A DNA stretch of 64,000 nt. Origin: Apoderus coryli (taxonomy: Eukaryota > Arthropoda > Insecta > Coleoptera > Attelabidae). This document shows, piece after piece, positions 25,505 to 35,900 of this stretch. Position 1 is the first letter of the stretch. The number at the start of each line of letters is the position of its first letter. Under the pieces are notes generated by a model. It had not been told where the DNA came from. It saw only the letters and a program-made list of their open reading frames with translations, and ran no database searches. The position numbers and the translations under genes are program-made. Location: NCBI GenBank assembly GCA_911728435.2, contig OU452210.1, forward strand, positions 9,734,001 to 9,798,000, given 5' to 3'.

Positions 25505-26040
25505 CGAACTATTAGTTTAGCTCTAAAATCTCGAAATTTTAAACCTTCAGATTGGGAACTAGTTCTCCCAGATGCATTGCATTCTATTCGATCCTTATTG
25601 TGCACGTCCACAAACGCAACACCACATGAATTATTATTCACTTACCAAAGAAAATCTACCAATGGAACAGCAATTCCTTCATGGCTCCTCAATCCAGGAA
25701 AAGTGCTGTTAAGGAATAATGCTCGTCAAAGTAAATACGACCCGCTTGTTGAAGAAGTTGAATTAATTGATGCAAATCCAGAGTACGCGTTAGTACGTCA
25801 CGCAAATGGCCGGGAGTCAACTGTATCTCTTAGAAACTTAGCACCAGCTGCAGAAGTCAATATTTGTTCCTCTGAAGACGATGTTCCTTCAAATTCAGAA
25901 AATATCACTGATCGGGTACCTGAAGTAGTTGAAGACATCGAAGTTGACCATTCTGAACAAACAGACACTACACTCAGACGAAGTACTCGCGAGAAGAAAA
26001 CACCCAATTATCTAAATGATTATGTTTTAAAAAAAAGGGG
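25505..26040 (+). pseudogene. Integrase C-terminal coding remnant (pol 3' end)
   Basis: The frame encodes TISLALKSRNFKPSDWELVL, PDALHSIRSLLCTSTNATPH, then PSWLLNPGKVLLRNNARQSK, DPLVEEVELIDANPEYALVR and an acidic tail with RRSTREKKTPNYLNDYV. This is the end of gypsy-type Pol: the last part of the integrase catalytic fold and the C-terminal domain (KV-x-LRN...DPLV-x-VELIDANP). The frame stays open to the polypurine tract. The DDE catalytic residues lie upstream and are missing. Confidence 0.85.
25586..25760 (+). repeat. Right arm of internal foldback (native pol copy)
   Basis: This is the native counterpart of the inverted segment 25367-25504. It retains the 37 bases missing from the left arm. 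Confidence 0.95.
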
Positions 26041-26046
26041 GGTGAA
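26029..26046 (+). other. Polypurine tract
   Basis: A8G6TGAA lies directly before the 3' LTR. It would prime plus-strand DNA synthesis. Confidence 0.85.
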
Positions 26047-26214
26047 TGTTATAATATTTAGTTCATCCTGTCTAACTCTTTTATTATTGTTATACGTTCA
26101 ATACTAGTATTTAGTTGTTGTCATTCATATAATGTCATATTTATAGTTAAACGTCATACGTTATGCTGCATTCTAGTTAAATAAAGCCTTGTTAAAAGGG
26201 TTTAGTTTATTACA
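26047..26214 (+). repeat. 3' LTR
   Basis: 168 bases, TG to CA, with an AATAAA polyadenylation signal in the GTTAAATAAAGCC segment. It matches the 5' LTR and is followed by the TCCAG duplication at 26215-26219. Confidence 0.93.
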
Positions 26215-26219
26215 TCCAG

Positions 26220-27865
26220 TAACAACTGGGCCAGCAGTTTTATCTACAGCCGAGCATCTTTCAGAATATTTTTTTATTTTTTCAACTAGTGCCGAAGTGG
26301 GTCTTCGCGTGATTGCCTATCATGCTTGAAAAGCTCATGCCATTTTTTTTTCCTGGTAAAGATTCCTCGTAAACCACTGATCTATTCCTCGATTAAGATA
26401 TAAACTTTCGAAATTGACATATACATCCACCTCCGTTGTTTTCGCACCACATTGTAATTTTATTGCTTTTTAATAATATCATGCTCAAATTATGACGTTA
26501 AAAATATCTCCATGTGCAGGTATTTTAATTAATTAGTGCTGATGAAAAATTGGGAAATTATATACGAAAACGAGTTCCGAGTTGCCTAAGGCTGGCTGGT
26601 CTAGAGGTCATTTTTAATTGCATAAAATTCGCTAGACCCCAACAGATTCCATTACATATTGATTATGAAAAAATCCTCCTAAAATCCAGTTTAAATTAAT
26701 ACATTTTATGGTTAGTAGATATTTTACATATGACTGTTTTTTATTTATTCCGATACTCTACTCTCGTTTACGTCATCCTCAGCAACTATTTGCTTCAGTG
26801 CTTCAACGTTTTCATCCGCTACGCCTTCAGTATTCAAAGAAAATTTTCCAAATCCCATAATTATCTAAGTGTGTCTTAACTTTATTTGTCACACAAAATT
26901 TAATGCAGATTCTTTGATAGTAAAAAATCGCCGAGTACACCAAAACCTAACCTGTATATCTCCCAAAAACAAACTACACCAAATGTGCACCAAATTAACA
27001 AAAAAGAAAAATTCAAACACACCTCATTCTTACTAAATTTATTATGTGGTTGCATTATTTTCCATATTTACCACAAAACCCCGAAACAATTACTTACAAA
27101 ATATATTTAAATTCAATGTCAAGACATCTAAAATTAGTTGAATACAAATTTCGTTGGTAATAATAGTGATATAACTGACAAGTGAAAACAGGTGACATCT
27201 TCTAAATCTAAAAGAGAAAGGAATCCGAGGGTGAAATTCAGTTTCTTTGTCTGAATGAAAGGGCAAACTACTTTGTCAGTGGAACACATCTCATTAACTT
27301 AATTTAGTTTGCTCGGTAAAAGGTGATAGCTTCCAATACGTCAAAGTCAATAATTACTAAGATGGGTTGAGGAATACCGTATGCTTTTATTTTTGTCGTG
27401 AACGAGGAATTAGATAATACACAAGTATACACAAAACTCGACATATAGCGACTAGTATTTCTGTAATTAATAAATAATCTAGGCTAATTTTTCACTCCCT
27501 GGGAATCATACAGGATGCTTTCCCGAAACTGCTGCTGACTATAATAGATCCCGTCGTTAATATTGTCATTTTAAAATAAAATTTTCTTTGAAACATATTA
27601 TAGGATAATATGATTTTGTAAAGTTTAGTCTTGCTCTCAGCTATACATGATAACGTATCACAACATTTGAACGACCCAAAAAGAAAAAGCCAGCAAAACT
27701 GCTTAAAGGTTATTAAGAGCATTACTTAAAAGAACAAAGTGTTTTCACCGTTTGGAAATATTTTAAAAATGCTGTAAGTAATAATTATGTTTCCCAATTT
27801 TTTTACCAATTTTAAATTGACTGGATCAATTGGTTATCTTAAGAAGTTTTTGAACACAAAATCTG
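26220..27865. other. Intergenic with one small ORF
   Basis: No gene is recognised apart from the small minus-strand frame at 26745-26858. The open frame at 27492-27722 is not recognised. Confidence 0.4.
26745..26858 (-). CDS. Small acidic ORF or terminal exon, function unknown
   Basis: This 37-residue frame starts MGFGKFSLNTEGVADENV and ends in an acidic tail rich in Asp, Glu and Val. CACTTAG, a possible splice acceptor, lies just before the ATG, so it may be a last exon rather than a whole gene. AATAAA overlaps and follows the stop, which suits a 3' end. Composition is more codon-like than the surroundings. I do not recognise the family. Confidence 0.25.
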   Translation of the reverse strand: MGFGKFSLNTEGVADENVEALKQIVAEDDVNESRVSE

Positions 27866-28165
27866 GAAGTAGTTCGTAGGAGTATTGCTGAGAGTCTAAG
27901 AAAATCAATTCGACACTCTGGTCAAGAATTTCCACATGAATGGATGACTGAATTTTTAGTGGAAACTCCTTGTCCTTTTTATGGAAACGTAGTTAGTCAG
28001 CATTTACTGCGGACTTTTTACGTTAATTCGGTTGAGAGATCAAGATTAGCGTCTAGTTTCCAAACGCCGAAGATGCTAAACCCATGCAGTTACAATTTTA
28101 TAAAGATTTCTTTGCATAAAAAAAAACAAACACTCTCTATAAACTATGATAAAAGCTCTATCTAA
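27866..28165 (+). pseudogene. Possible Tc1/mariner transposase DNA-binding relic
   Basis: The open frame begins EVVRRSIAESLRKSIRHSGQ. This resembles the second helix-turn-helix of some mariner transposases (V-x-x-SIxExPxKSxRxRxQEL). Similarity fades after about 30 residues. A recognisable mariner piece lies 0.9 kb downstream on the same strand, but the spacing is too long for one intact gene. Confidence 0.25.
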
Positions 28166-28885
28166 CAAATGATGGTATTATTCTCGATTCATCCTCGTAA
28201 AGTTACTGCTATAACAATTTCCGTATAAAACATATCATAAACCCTGAACCAGCATCTTGAGTTACTTTATCTCCTATATTTTTACGATTATTAGTGTATG
28301 GATATGATTCAAACATTTAAATGTTTAGGATATAGTGCAAATGGCAATAAGAATGAATGCAAACGTTATATTATGTTCATGCCTCATAGAGTTTCATTAG
28401 GTCATCATTGGCAAAAGCAAAATCAACGGAGAGTAGAGCGGAACTCCATGAAACTTTATTGACTTTCCTACGGTATGACTACTATATTCCTACTGCGTTT
28501 GGGGCTGTAGGTTATTCCAACATTTTAAACAAGGTGTTTACGTTGAAACATGCGAAGTGAAGAAAATATTATTCAACGTAAAACTAGTGAGAAGTTCATA
28601 TGTATAGATATTACAGTGCAGGAACTGTTGATTTATGTGTAAGTGCGTTGTTCCAAAATAAACGTTGAAATCAAGAGATTTATGGGTTTTATGGTAATTT
28701 GTGACTCGGTCACTATTTATTTATTTGAGAACTTTATCAGACAGATTCATATACGTGATTTTGGCGCCGTATTTCATGGATAACTTTACTACAACTTCTT
28801 TTAAAGGAATAAGTCTTTGTCAATGTTACATTTTTACACACAACTGAGCTTTGATCGTCGAAGACGCGTGAGGTAAGCCACAACG
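28166..28885. other. Intergenic, no recognised gene
   Basis: 720 bases between two possible mariner pieces. Nothing can be assigned. Confidence 0.4.
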
Positions 28886-29038
28886 ATGTGGAGAAGTGCA
28901 TTTCTGAATTTAAACGGAATAATATTCATGGACTACCTGCAAAAAGGAACCATCATCAACAACGACATTTACTGTGCTCTTTGGGATCAATTGGAGGCTG
29001 AAGAAACGGCCACATTTGCAAAACTGGTCTCTTCTTAG
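28886..29038 (+). pseudogene. Mariner transposase relic
   Basis: The frame encodes GIIFMDYLQKGTIINNDIYC followed by ALWDQLEAE. This matches the mariner segment GIIFxDYLxKGxTINxxYYxxLLxxL. Immediately after, a different frame gives RLKKRPHLQN, matching the next conserved part (KKRPHL), so there is a frameshift near 29000. The catalytic triad is not present in the recognisable part. Confidence 0.75.
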
Positions 29039-30563
29039 TACTGTTCAATGAAATTGTATTGTAGTAAGGAATTTTTCGAAATCTTGTATTAGATCAATTT
29101 TCAAAAACAATAATTTATTAATTTTATTGTTCACCGCTAAATATACACTTGACATAATCTGTTATATCATACAACATGCGCTTTTTATGCCGTGCGATTA
29201 AAAATGCGATGAAAGTTAGATAACTTGAGATTTGAGGGTGTGGGGGTCATAAAACATAAAATGCATCCTGAGCTTGAATTCATGTAATTTAGAACAGGTG
29301 TTTTTAGGTACCTGTGATTCATATGAATAATGTTAGAGCATCAAATTTGGTTCACAAATTAGCATATTATATATATACTTTAGTAGTGTGGGGTAAAAAA
29401 TAGTCAGGGGCGTATTAAGTACCTACTCAATTAGGCTTTATAATTTAGATTTAAGGTAGAAAATCTGATCTGAGAATAGAGTTTGTCTTAAGGGAAACAG
29501 GAAAACGTTAGAGGCTCCATTTGTTGAAAATACTTTTAAAGGGGATCGAACAATTAAATAGTAATAGATCCAAAACGATACAGATTTGCAGTTTAGTTGC
29601 ATTAAATTAAGTATGAAATATAACCTTTTCAGTTTTGCTAAATAAGTACAATGAAAATTATTATACATGTATAAATTGGATGAGGCCATTCCTGCTTATC
29701 GCATGCGAAGCTAAAAGAAAATATAAATTCACCCCTTACCACCCCCATCTGTTTCACTCGCATATGACAGTTGTATAACCTCGACCCCAACATTATTATC
29801 TCTATTTGCGTTTTGTCTTCTATACGTATATGTATTTACAAGTGACAGAGAATGCATATTCTCAATAATATGAAAGCATTAAGTTAAATTGGGCTGTTTC
29901 AAAATTTTAAAATATGTGTTTGTTTTGTGATGTGGCCACATTTATAGACATTACTTTTTATTGCTTTGACGATTTTTCATTTCTCAAAATGTGTGCACAG
30001 TAATAATACATATACAATGCCTTTACCACCCCTTCAAAATCGTTTCATTTAATTGAAATATTCGGTATTTCACTTTAGTGAGAGCCATTTTTTTAACAAA
30101 CACACCCAGGGATTATGGCATTTCTAAATTTAACTGCTTAAATGAATGGCCCGTTATTAGTATAATAACCAGCTTCATACTTACTATATTTATGATACGT
30201 AGTAAAACAGCTTCTTTTCCACTCTAGTACCACCCTATACAATTAATAATATACCAACTTTTAACTTTTATGATTAAAATTATGATTGTGCTTTTATGAA
30301 GCCTCGAGTTGACTCTTTTGTGGGTGCTTCTTCTAAAGACTGAAACCTTTGACAACCCAGCAGATTCCTTGTAATTTTGTGAAGATTATTTTGTACAAAG
30401 ATTCAATCTGCAAGTCAAAAGCTTAATCTATCTCGGACACTGTTAAAATTTTACGTTATTGTCTGAAGAGTTTCTTGAATGTAAGTGGCAAAGCTCCAGA
30501 AAATATATATACACATATATATACATACATATGAGACTTATCTTACTCATTGGAATGCACTGT
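29039..30563. other. Intergenic, no recognised gene
   Basis: The stretch is AT-rich with a short (TA)-rich run near 30505-30530. Nothing else can be supported. Confidence 0.5.
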
Positions 30564-31152
30564 CCCAGATAGCACAATTACATACAAAAGACAACCTGAG
30601 GATGTCTATGTGAGACGGTCGAACGTCCCTGGGACATCCAAGTCTGGTACCGAGCTGTGGGACGTCCTGGGGAAGTCAGATGTTTCTAATCCTTACGTCC
30701 TTAGAACGTCTAAATCAGACGTTTTGGAGTAGCATATGATTCTTTTTCATTTTTGTTGCACGGTTTCTGGAAGATGGGATTTTATGAAGATATTGCAAAG
30801 CGAAACGCTGAGGACGAGGACGTCTTAAAAAATAAAGACGAAACGCCTGAAATGTTTAAAATAATTTCGTTTTTTAATATCTTGACAGTTACTTAAAAAA
30901 CATACTGGCTTAATTTAGCTAAAAATAATATTTTACAGCACTAAAGGCCTCATCAAAAATTATTTGTCCAGTGAAATTTGTAAGAACTTCTTTCGAGTCA
31001 CAGTGTAGGTTATTTTTAAATATTGCATTATTAAATTGCAAAAAAATTTAAAATTGAATTGTCCTCAGGAGGTCTCAGGGACGTTTCTCTCGAGTTTCCC
31101 AATCGTACGTCCTCAGGATGTCCACAACGGGGGACTTCATCTGCTATCTGGG
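30564..31152. mobile_element. MITE-like DNA element with CCCAGATAGCA ends
   Basis: Perfect 11-bp terminal inverted repeats, CCCAGATAGCA at 30564-30574 and its complement at 31142-31152, bound 589 bases. Homology between the ends continues inward imperfectly: GACA-CCTGAGGA-GT and AACGTCCCTG blocks occur in the same order at both ends, giving inverted repeats of about 85 bases. The interior carries many GACGT and ACGTCC motifs and no transposase. A target-site duplication is not clear, so the superfamily is unknown. The short open frame at 30550-30732 lies in the left repeat and is probably not a gene. Confidence 0.75.
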
Positions 31153-32931
31153 GTAGTTAGTCGATGTTTTTGAAATATTTCGTATTGGCAATTTTTCCTC
31201 CAATCCATGAGTGTACCTCATAAATAATTTAAAGGACTAGAATTATTTTTTAAACTGGACACTTAGAACTAAAGTATATAGGTACGCAATTTGGGTATCA
31301 ATCAATCTGAAAATTTCAAATGTCATGTACAATATGAATTCTTGTATACGTATATGGCCACATGTGGTTCCTATAGATTATAGCGTGTCGTAATAGCAGC
31401 CAGCAGAATGCAACGTTAAACCTAATTACTAGAATTAATTCACATTAATTATCGTATACGGCTGTTCATACGCTTACCAATTAATAAGACCTGTGGTCTA
31501 CACCTAAACCATATTGAACATCCATCTATTTGCAAGCACAAAACTGTTATTAATTACTTTTGTGAAACATATGGCGCATCATAATCAGAACCATATTATT
31601 ATACTGTATATATTGTTTTCTTGATTATCCATAAATTTGAATAGACGTGATCTTGTATAAATGTAATTCTAAGAGAAACAAATACAAGTAGATCTCTCGA
31701 GCCAGAGACTATTACTATTTGTCAGATAAATAAATCAAAATAATAAACTTCACTCTATAAAAATTTTCACATAATAATACTTTATCGGCAAATGAATCTT
31801 ACTAAATTTGGCAATAATTGAAGATTACAAAGTTCAAAATAAAAGAAAGCAAAACTCCTTCGATCAGTCAAAAATGACCATTAACAAAAATCTAAATAAT
31901 ATAATATAAAACCAGATAAAATAATATTTGATTGGACATTAATTTGCAATCACAAGCAGTCAGCAGCAGTAAGACATAAATTCGTCATTTGAGTAAAGAA
32001 AAAATTAGTAACAAGAAATTCTTTTAATTTATTTCTAAAAATACTCAAAAATAAAAATATATTGTAGGACAGTCTGTGTAAGGTTTCAATTTTATACTCA
32101 AAGAAGATGTTAGATCTTATATCGGTAATTGAGGTTTTCTCCATAAAAATTTTGCGAGCAACATTGTATCTAAATAAAATAGGGTGATAAAATAAGTTGA
32201 TATCAGAGATAGATCACTTAAAAGTGTTTCGACTTATTTGCAATAAAATCAATACAGTAAAATTTATGAGGCAGATCTACAGGCACATTCGGTATAGTAT
32301 AGTAGTCTTTTATATAGCTCACACTAAAAGCCTACTTTCAACGGCGCTCTATCATCAGAAATACTCTTTTTTTCTTTCTTTCGCCAATTCCAAAGAATCA
32401 GATAAAATAAAGTCATTTTGCACGTTTAAGTGTTTTTTACTTTATAGCGTTAAGTAACTTTTATTACAACTATCAAGAGTGCACTATAAAAAAAAATCAG
32501 TAAAAAGGGCTTTAAGTTTTATTTGTGTGGGCATTTAAGTACCTGCATTTTATAGTAAGTAGGTAGATATATAGGGAAAAAGAACACTCAAATATATTAA
32601 AATAGATAAGAACAAGATTTACACATATTTCGAACAGAACAATTCAAAATTTCACTGTAGAAAATTGTATCTGCGTGTTATCCAAGCGAATAGGGCAAAC
32701 GATTAATCAGCCCAGGATATGCCCTAACCGTTAAGCAAGATGCTTGTTATTTTATTTTCTACGTTGGTCTTATATTTCTTGCCTTCTGAAATTTAACATA
32801 TCATTATTCTTTCCATATTTTTTTATTTTTGTAGTTTTTTTTTTCATTTCAGTACACTGCCATAAATTATTCAAACTTGTACTCCAGATTCCAATTTCTC
32901 ATCGTCCAGTACACTGATAATATGGTTGACT
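31153..32931. other. Intergenic, no recognised gene
   Basis: The stretch is AT-rich. The open frames at 31950-32144 (-) and 32197-32457 (+) are low-complexity. Confidence 0.5.
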
Positions 32932-32991
32932 TAACATATGCAGAATAAAGGAAATGGGCCCCAGCATGGAGCCTGGTGGTACACCAACGAT
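32932..32991 (-). pseudogene. Reverse transcriptase relic (GVPQGS motif)
   Basis: The minus strand encodes IVGVPPGSMLGPISFILHML, a close variant of the non-LTR RT motif GVPQGSxLGPxLFxLYxND with Gln changed to Pro. Only about 20 codons are recognisable. Confidence 0.65.
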
Positions 32992-35900
32992 CCGAATTGA
33001 TATTAATTAATTTTTAATGAATTTTATGTGACATAAATAAAAATGTTTGTTAAAATTGTCAAATTTTTTTAAATGTAAATGTTCCTAGTTTTTAATAGTT
33101 TTTTTCTGTAATGGTTGATCCAGCTCATATTAATGTAAATATTCTGTTGCCCTCGAGGCACCAATAGCTTGCCTTATTTAAGTGTAAAAGTAATATTTCT
33201 GTTACCTTTTTGGCATTTATCTTTTTCGCAAGGTTCTTGGTAACAGGCTGTATTTCCGAATATTTTATTTTTATTGTAACCACAGCTATATATTTATTTA
33301 AATTATTCCATATTTTTTATTTTGACCCCTTTTCCACTTTTTACGAACCCCTTTTTGCACTCTTTTCGAACGCCTATGTAATTTTTTATGTTAAATGTTT
33401 TAGGATATATTCTATTAAATCAATGAAAAATTATTCAATATTTCGGATACTATAAATTTTTGCAGCCTTTTTGAAAACCTTTTGGTACGCTTTCCAAAAG
33501 TTAATCAGCACCTAGAAATATCCGGAAGTATTTTTGTACCAATTTTGTTGAAAATCTGTGAGTGAGTGAGTTATCGTGGATACAGATTTTTCTGACACTT
33601 TCTTAGACTTTTCTCCGACGCCTATGGTACACAAATGGTACGTTGTGTAATGTGTTATCATTTGAGATAAATATTTGACTAAAAAATATTTGAAAAACAG
33701 CGTAAAAGGGTGCGTTTTAGACACCCAAACAAAAATAATTAAAAATAATATTGTGTTATTGAGTTTTGTTTTACCAATAGTGAAGATTTTTTTTAGTAGC
33801 ATTTTTTAACATTTCATTTTATATATAATAAGAAATTTTTTGAAAGCGGTCCTTCAAATCTCATACTAACCGCTAGTATTACACCGAAATCTAGAATATT
33901 TAGTAAACATATTTTTTTTTTTATTTATTTATTTTCATTTTTTCCTTCCTGCTAACAAAATCATGAAAATTATTAACATTTTGTAATTATTCAGGCGCAT
34001 ATTATATAATTCAATTATAACCTCTTAGGTGTGCATGTTACTCAAATAATAAATATGTCTTACTTAGGAAATATTTACAGTTAAATCGAAAGTTTGATCC
34101 CAATTTTCGATTTATTTGGTACTTAAAATATACCCAATTAACATTATGTCCATTTGCATAAATTTATGGTATAATAATATGCTTTCATATTGTGAAGATT
34201 TATAATTTTAACTAGTACAATTTTATTGACATAATTAATCGTTACAATAAATTACGCAACTTTGTTGCTTTAATTCTGCAACAGGTAATTATTATCATAT
34301 TAACAAGTAATTTACTGTTCGGATATAGATATATAACATATATTTGTTTATGCCTTGTGTAGATAAAAGGGAGTTAACTAGCATGGCGACAGCAAACGAA
34401 CGCGATTTTTTAAATTGTTACCTTTAAACCATTACGTCTCTTCTACCTGTTTTTTCATTCAAATACCAAAAATTAACTGCAATCATGAAATGAATGTAGA
34501 TGATATCATAATTCTTTAGGAGGGATAATACTAATTTTAAAGACACTTCTGAGGAATGTTGTTTGCAGACAAATCTGTCCGAAGGTCCTTTTTCGAAAAT
34601 TATGAAAATAAAAAATAATATTTTCAAACTAAAAAATATCTTAACGAATTTTTGGGTTGCGCCATTGGTATTCAAGACAATGGAGTTAAAAATTATTGCT
34701 GTTTGTCATTAAGTAGCAGACATCCAAGCACATTTATTGCGAGGCAAAAAGCTAATACAGCAATCAAGAGAAACGATTATTTCTGAAAACGACTAGTTGG
34801 AAGAACTTCCGACTTCCTGTAGTCTTCACTTCGAAGTTCCGGTAAATGCAATCCCGGATCTAAAGTATTCGGACATTTTTCTTATTTATATGTTACGAGA
34901 TTCTGCTCATACTTCGTTGAGTTAACGGTTATCGCCCAACTTTATGCACCCTTTATATAGTTTCAAGTAAATTTATTTAGGAATTATCTGTATCGATAAT
35001 TATTAATGCTTGAGTTTAAACGCAAAATTATGGGGTGAGTACACTTACATTGATTTATCCGATATACAGGGCAGACTATATTTTAATTACTACAAATTAA
35101 AGATATCCTTTTTTGTATTAACGTCTCTCGGTTAATTACTAGCAACAAATGTTATGACGAGTAATTCAGGAAAAACAGTACCTATTGTTACCATAAGTAT
35201 CTCAGTCTGCTACTTTGTCAGCAGTTGAAAATTCGTCTTATTAGTTTTAAATACCCTCTTTAAGCCAATGAAATCGTAATTCAATTTCAGTAATTGACTC
35301 TGTATATTAATAGCCAACTCCAGATGAAAATAAAATCAAGAGAATAAAATATACTCGTATAATATTTTGGTTGCTGATGACTGGTAGCAAAGTCGAATAA
35401 ATCAGGGGGTTAGAATGGAATGTTATGGTAAACTATAAATCTGAATGTAGATACCTAGCTAATGTAATTTTTTTGATTAAATCCTCTCACGCGAATATAA
35501 CAATAAAAGTGCGGTATTTACGATATCAGGGGTTTTTATCAAAATACGAAACACAAAAGGACAAAAATGAATTTTAGTCAATATATGCAAAAGAAAGCGT
35601 GCTGAACTTGAAGATAAGTATTTATTTGGATCCGTTTTGCTTCGCAGATATGCAAATATGAGATCGCGCGAATATTTTGCCTTGAATTCTCTAGGGATGC
35701 GCTTGGGTAGAAGTCCCTAATCTTTAACAGGACGCGTCGTAAAAGTACAATAGGAAAATGCGTTCGTATATAATATATTTTCAACACTAAGGCGGTGGCT
35801 TTAATCTCAATATTAAGAAAAATTAGAGCTTTGGTAATATTTTATAATACTTTCTAAAATACTTTTTCTCATAAAAGCTTTGGGAAATATTTAACGTGTG

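Larger units (their letters stand above)
24871..26214 (+). mobile_element. Internally deleted Ty3/gypsy-type LTR retrotransposon
   Basis: This is a complete but defective insertion bounded by TG...CA LTRs and a TCCAG duplication. The order is 5' LTR, a gag piece, an inverted copy of the element's own pol end, the native integrase C-terminal coding region, a polypurine tract and the 3' LTR. A primer-binding site is not visible after the 5' LTR. Protease, reverse transcriptase, RNase H and most of integrase are gone. The LTRs differ at only about two positions outside their A/T-rich ends, so the insertion is recent. It has no coding capacity for its own movement and would have needed an autonomous relative. 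Confidence 0.93.

Noticed and set aside
30550..30732. 60-codon frame at the left end of the MITE-like element
   Set aside because: It is read through terminal and subterminal repeats rich in GACGT; it is better explained as repeat sequence.
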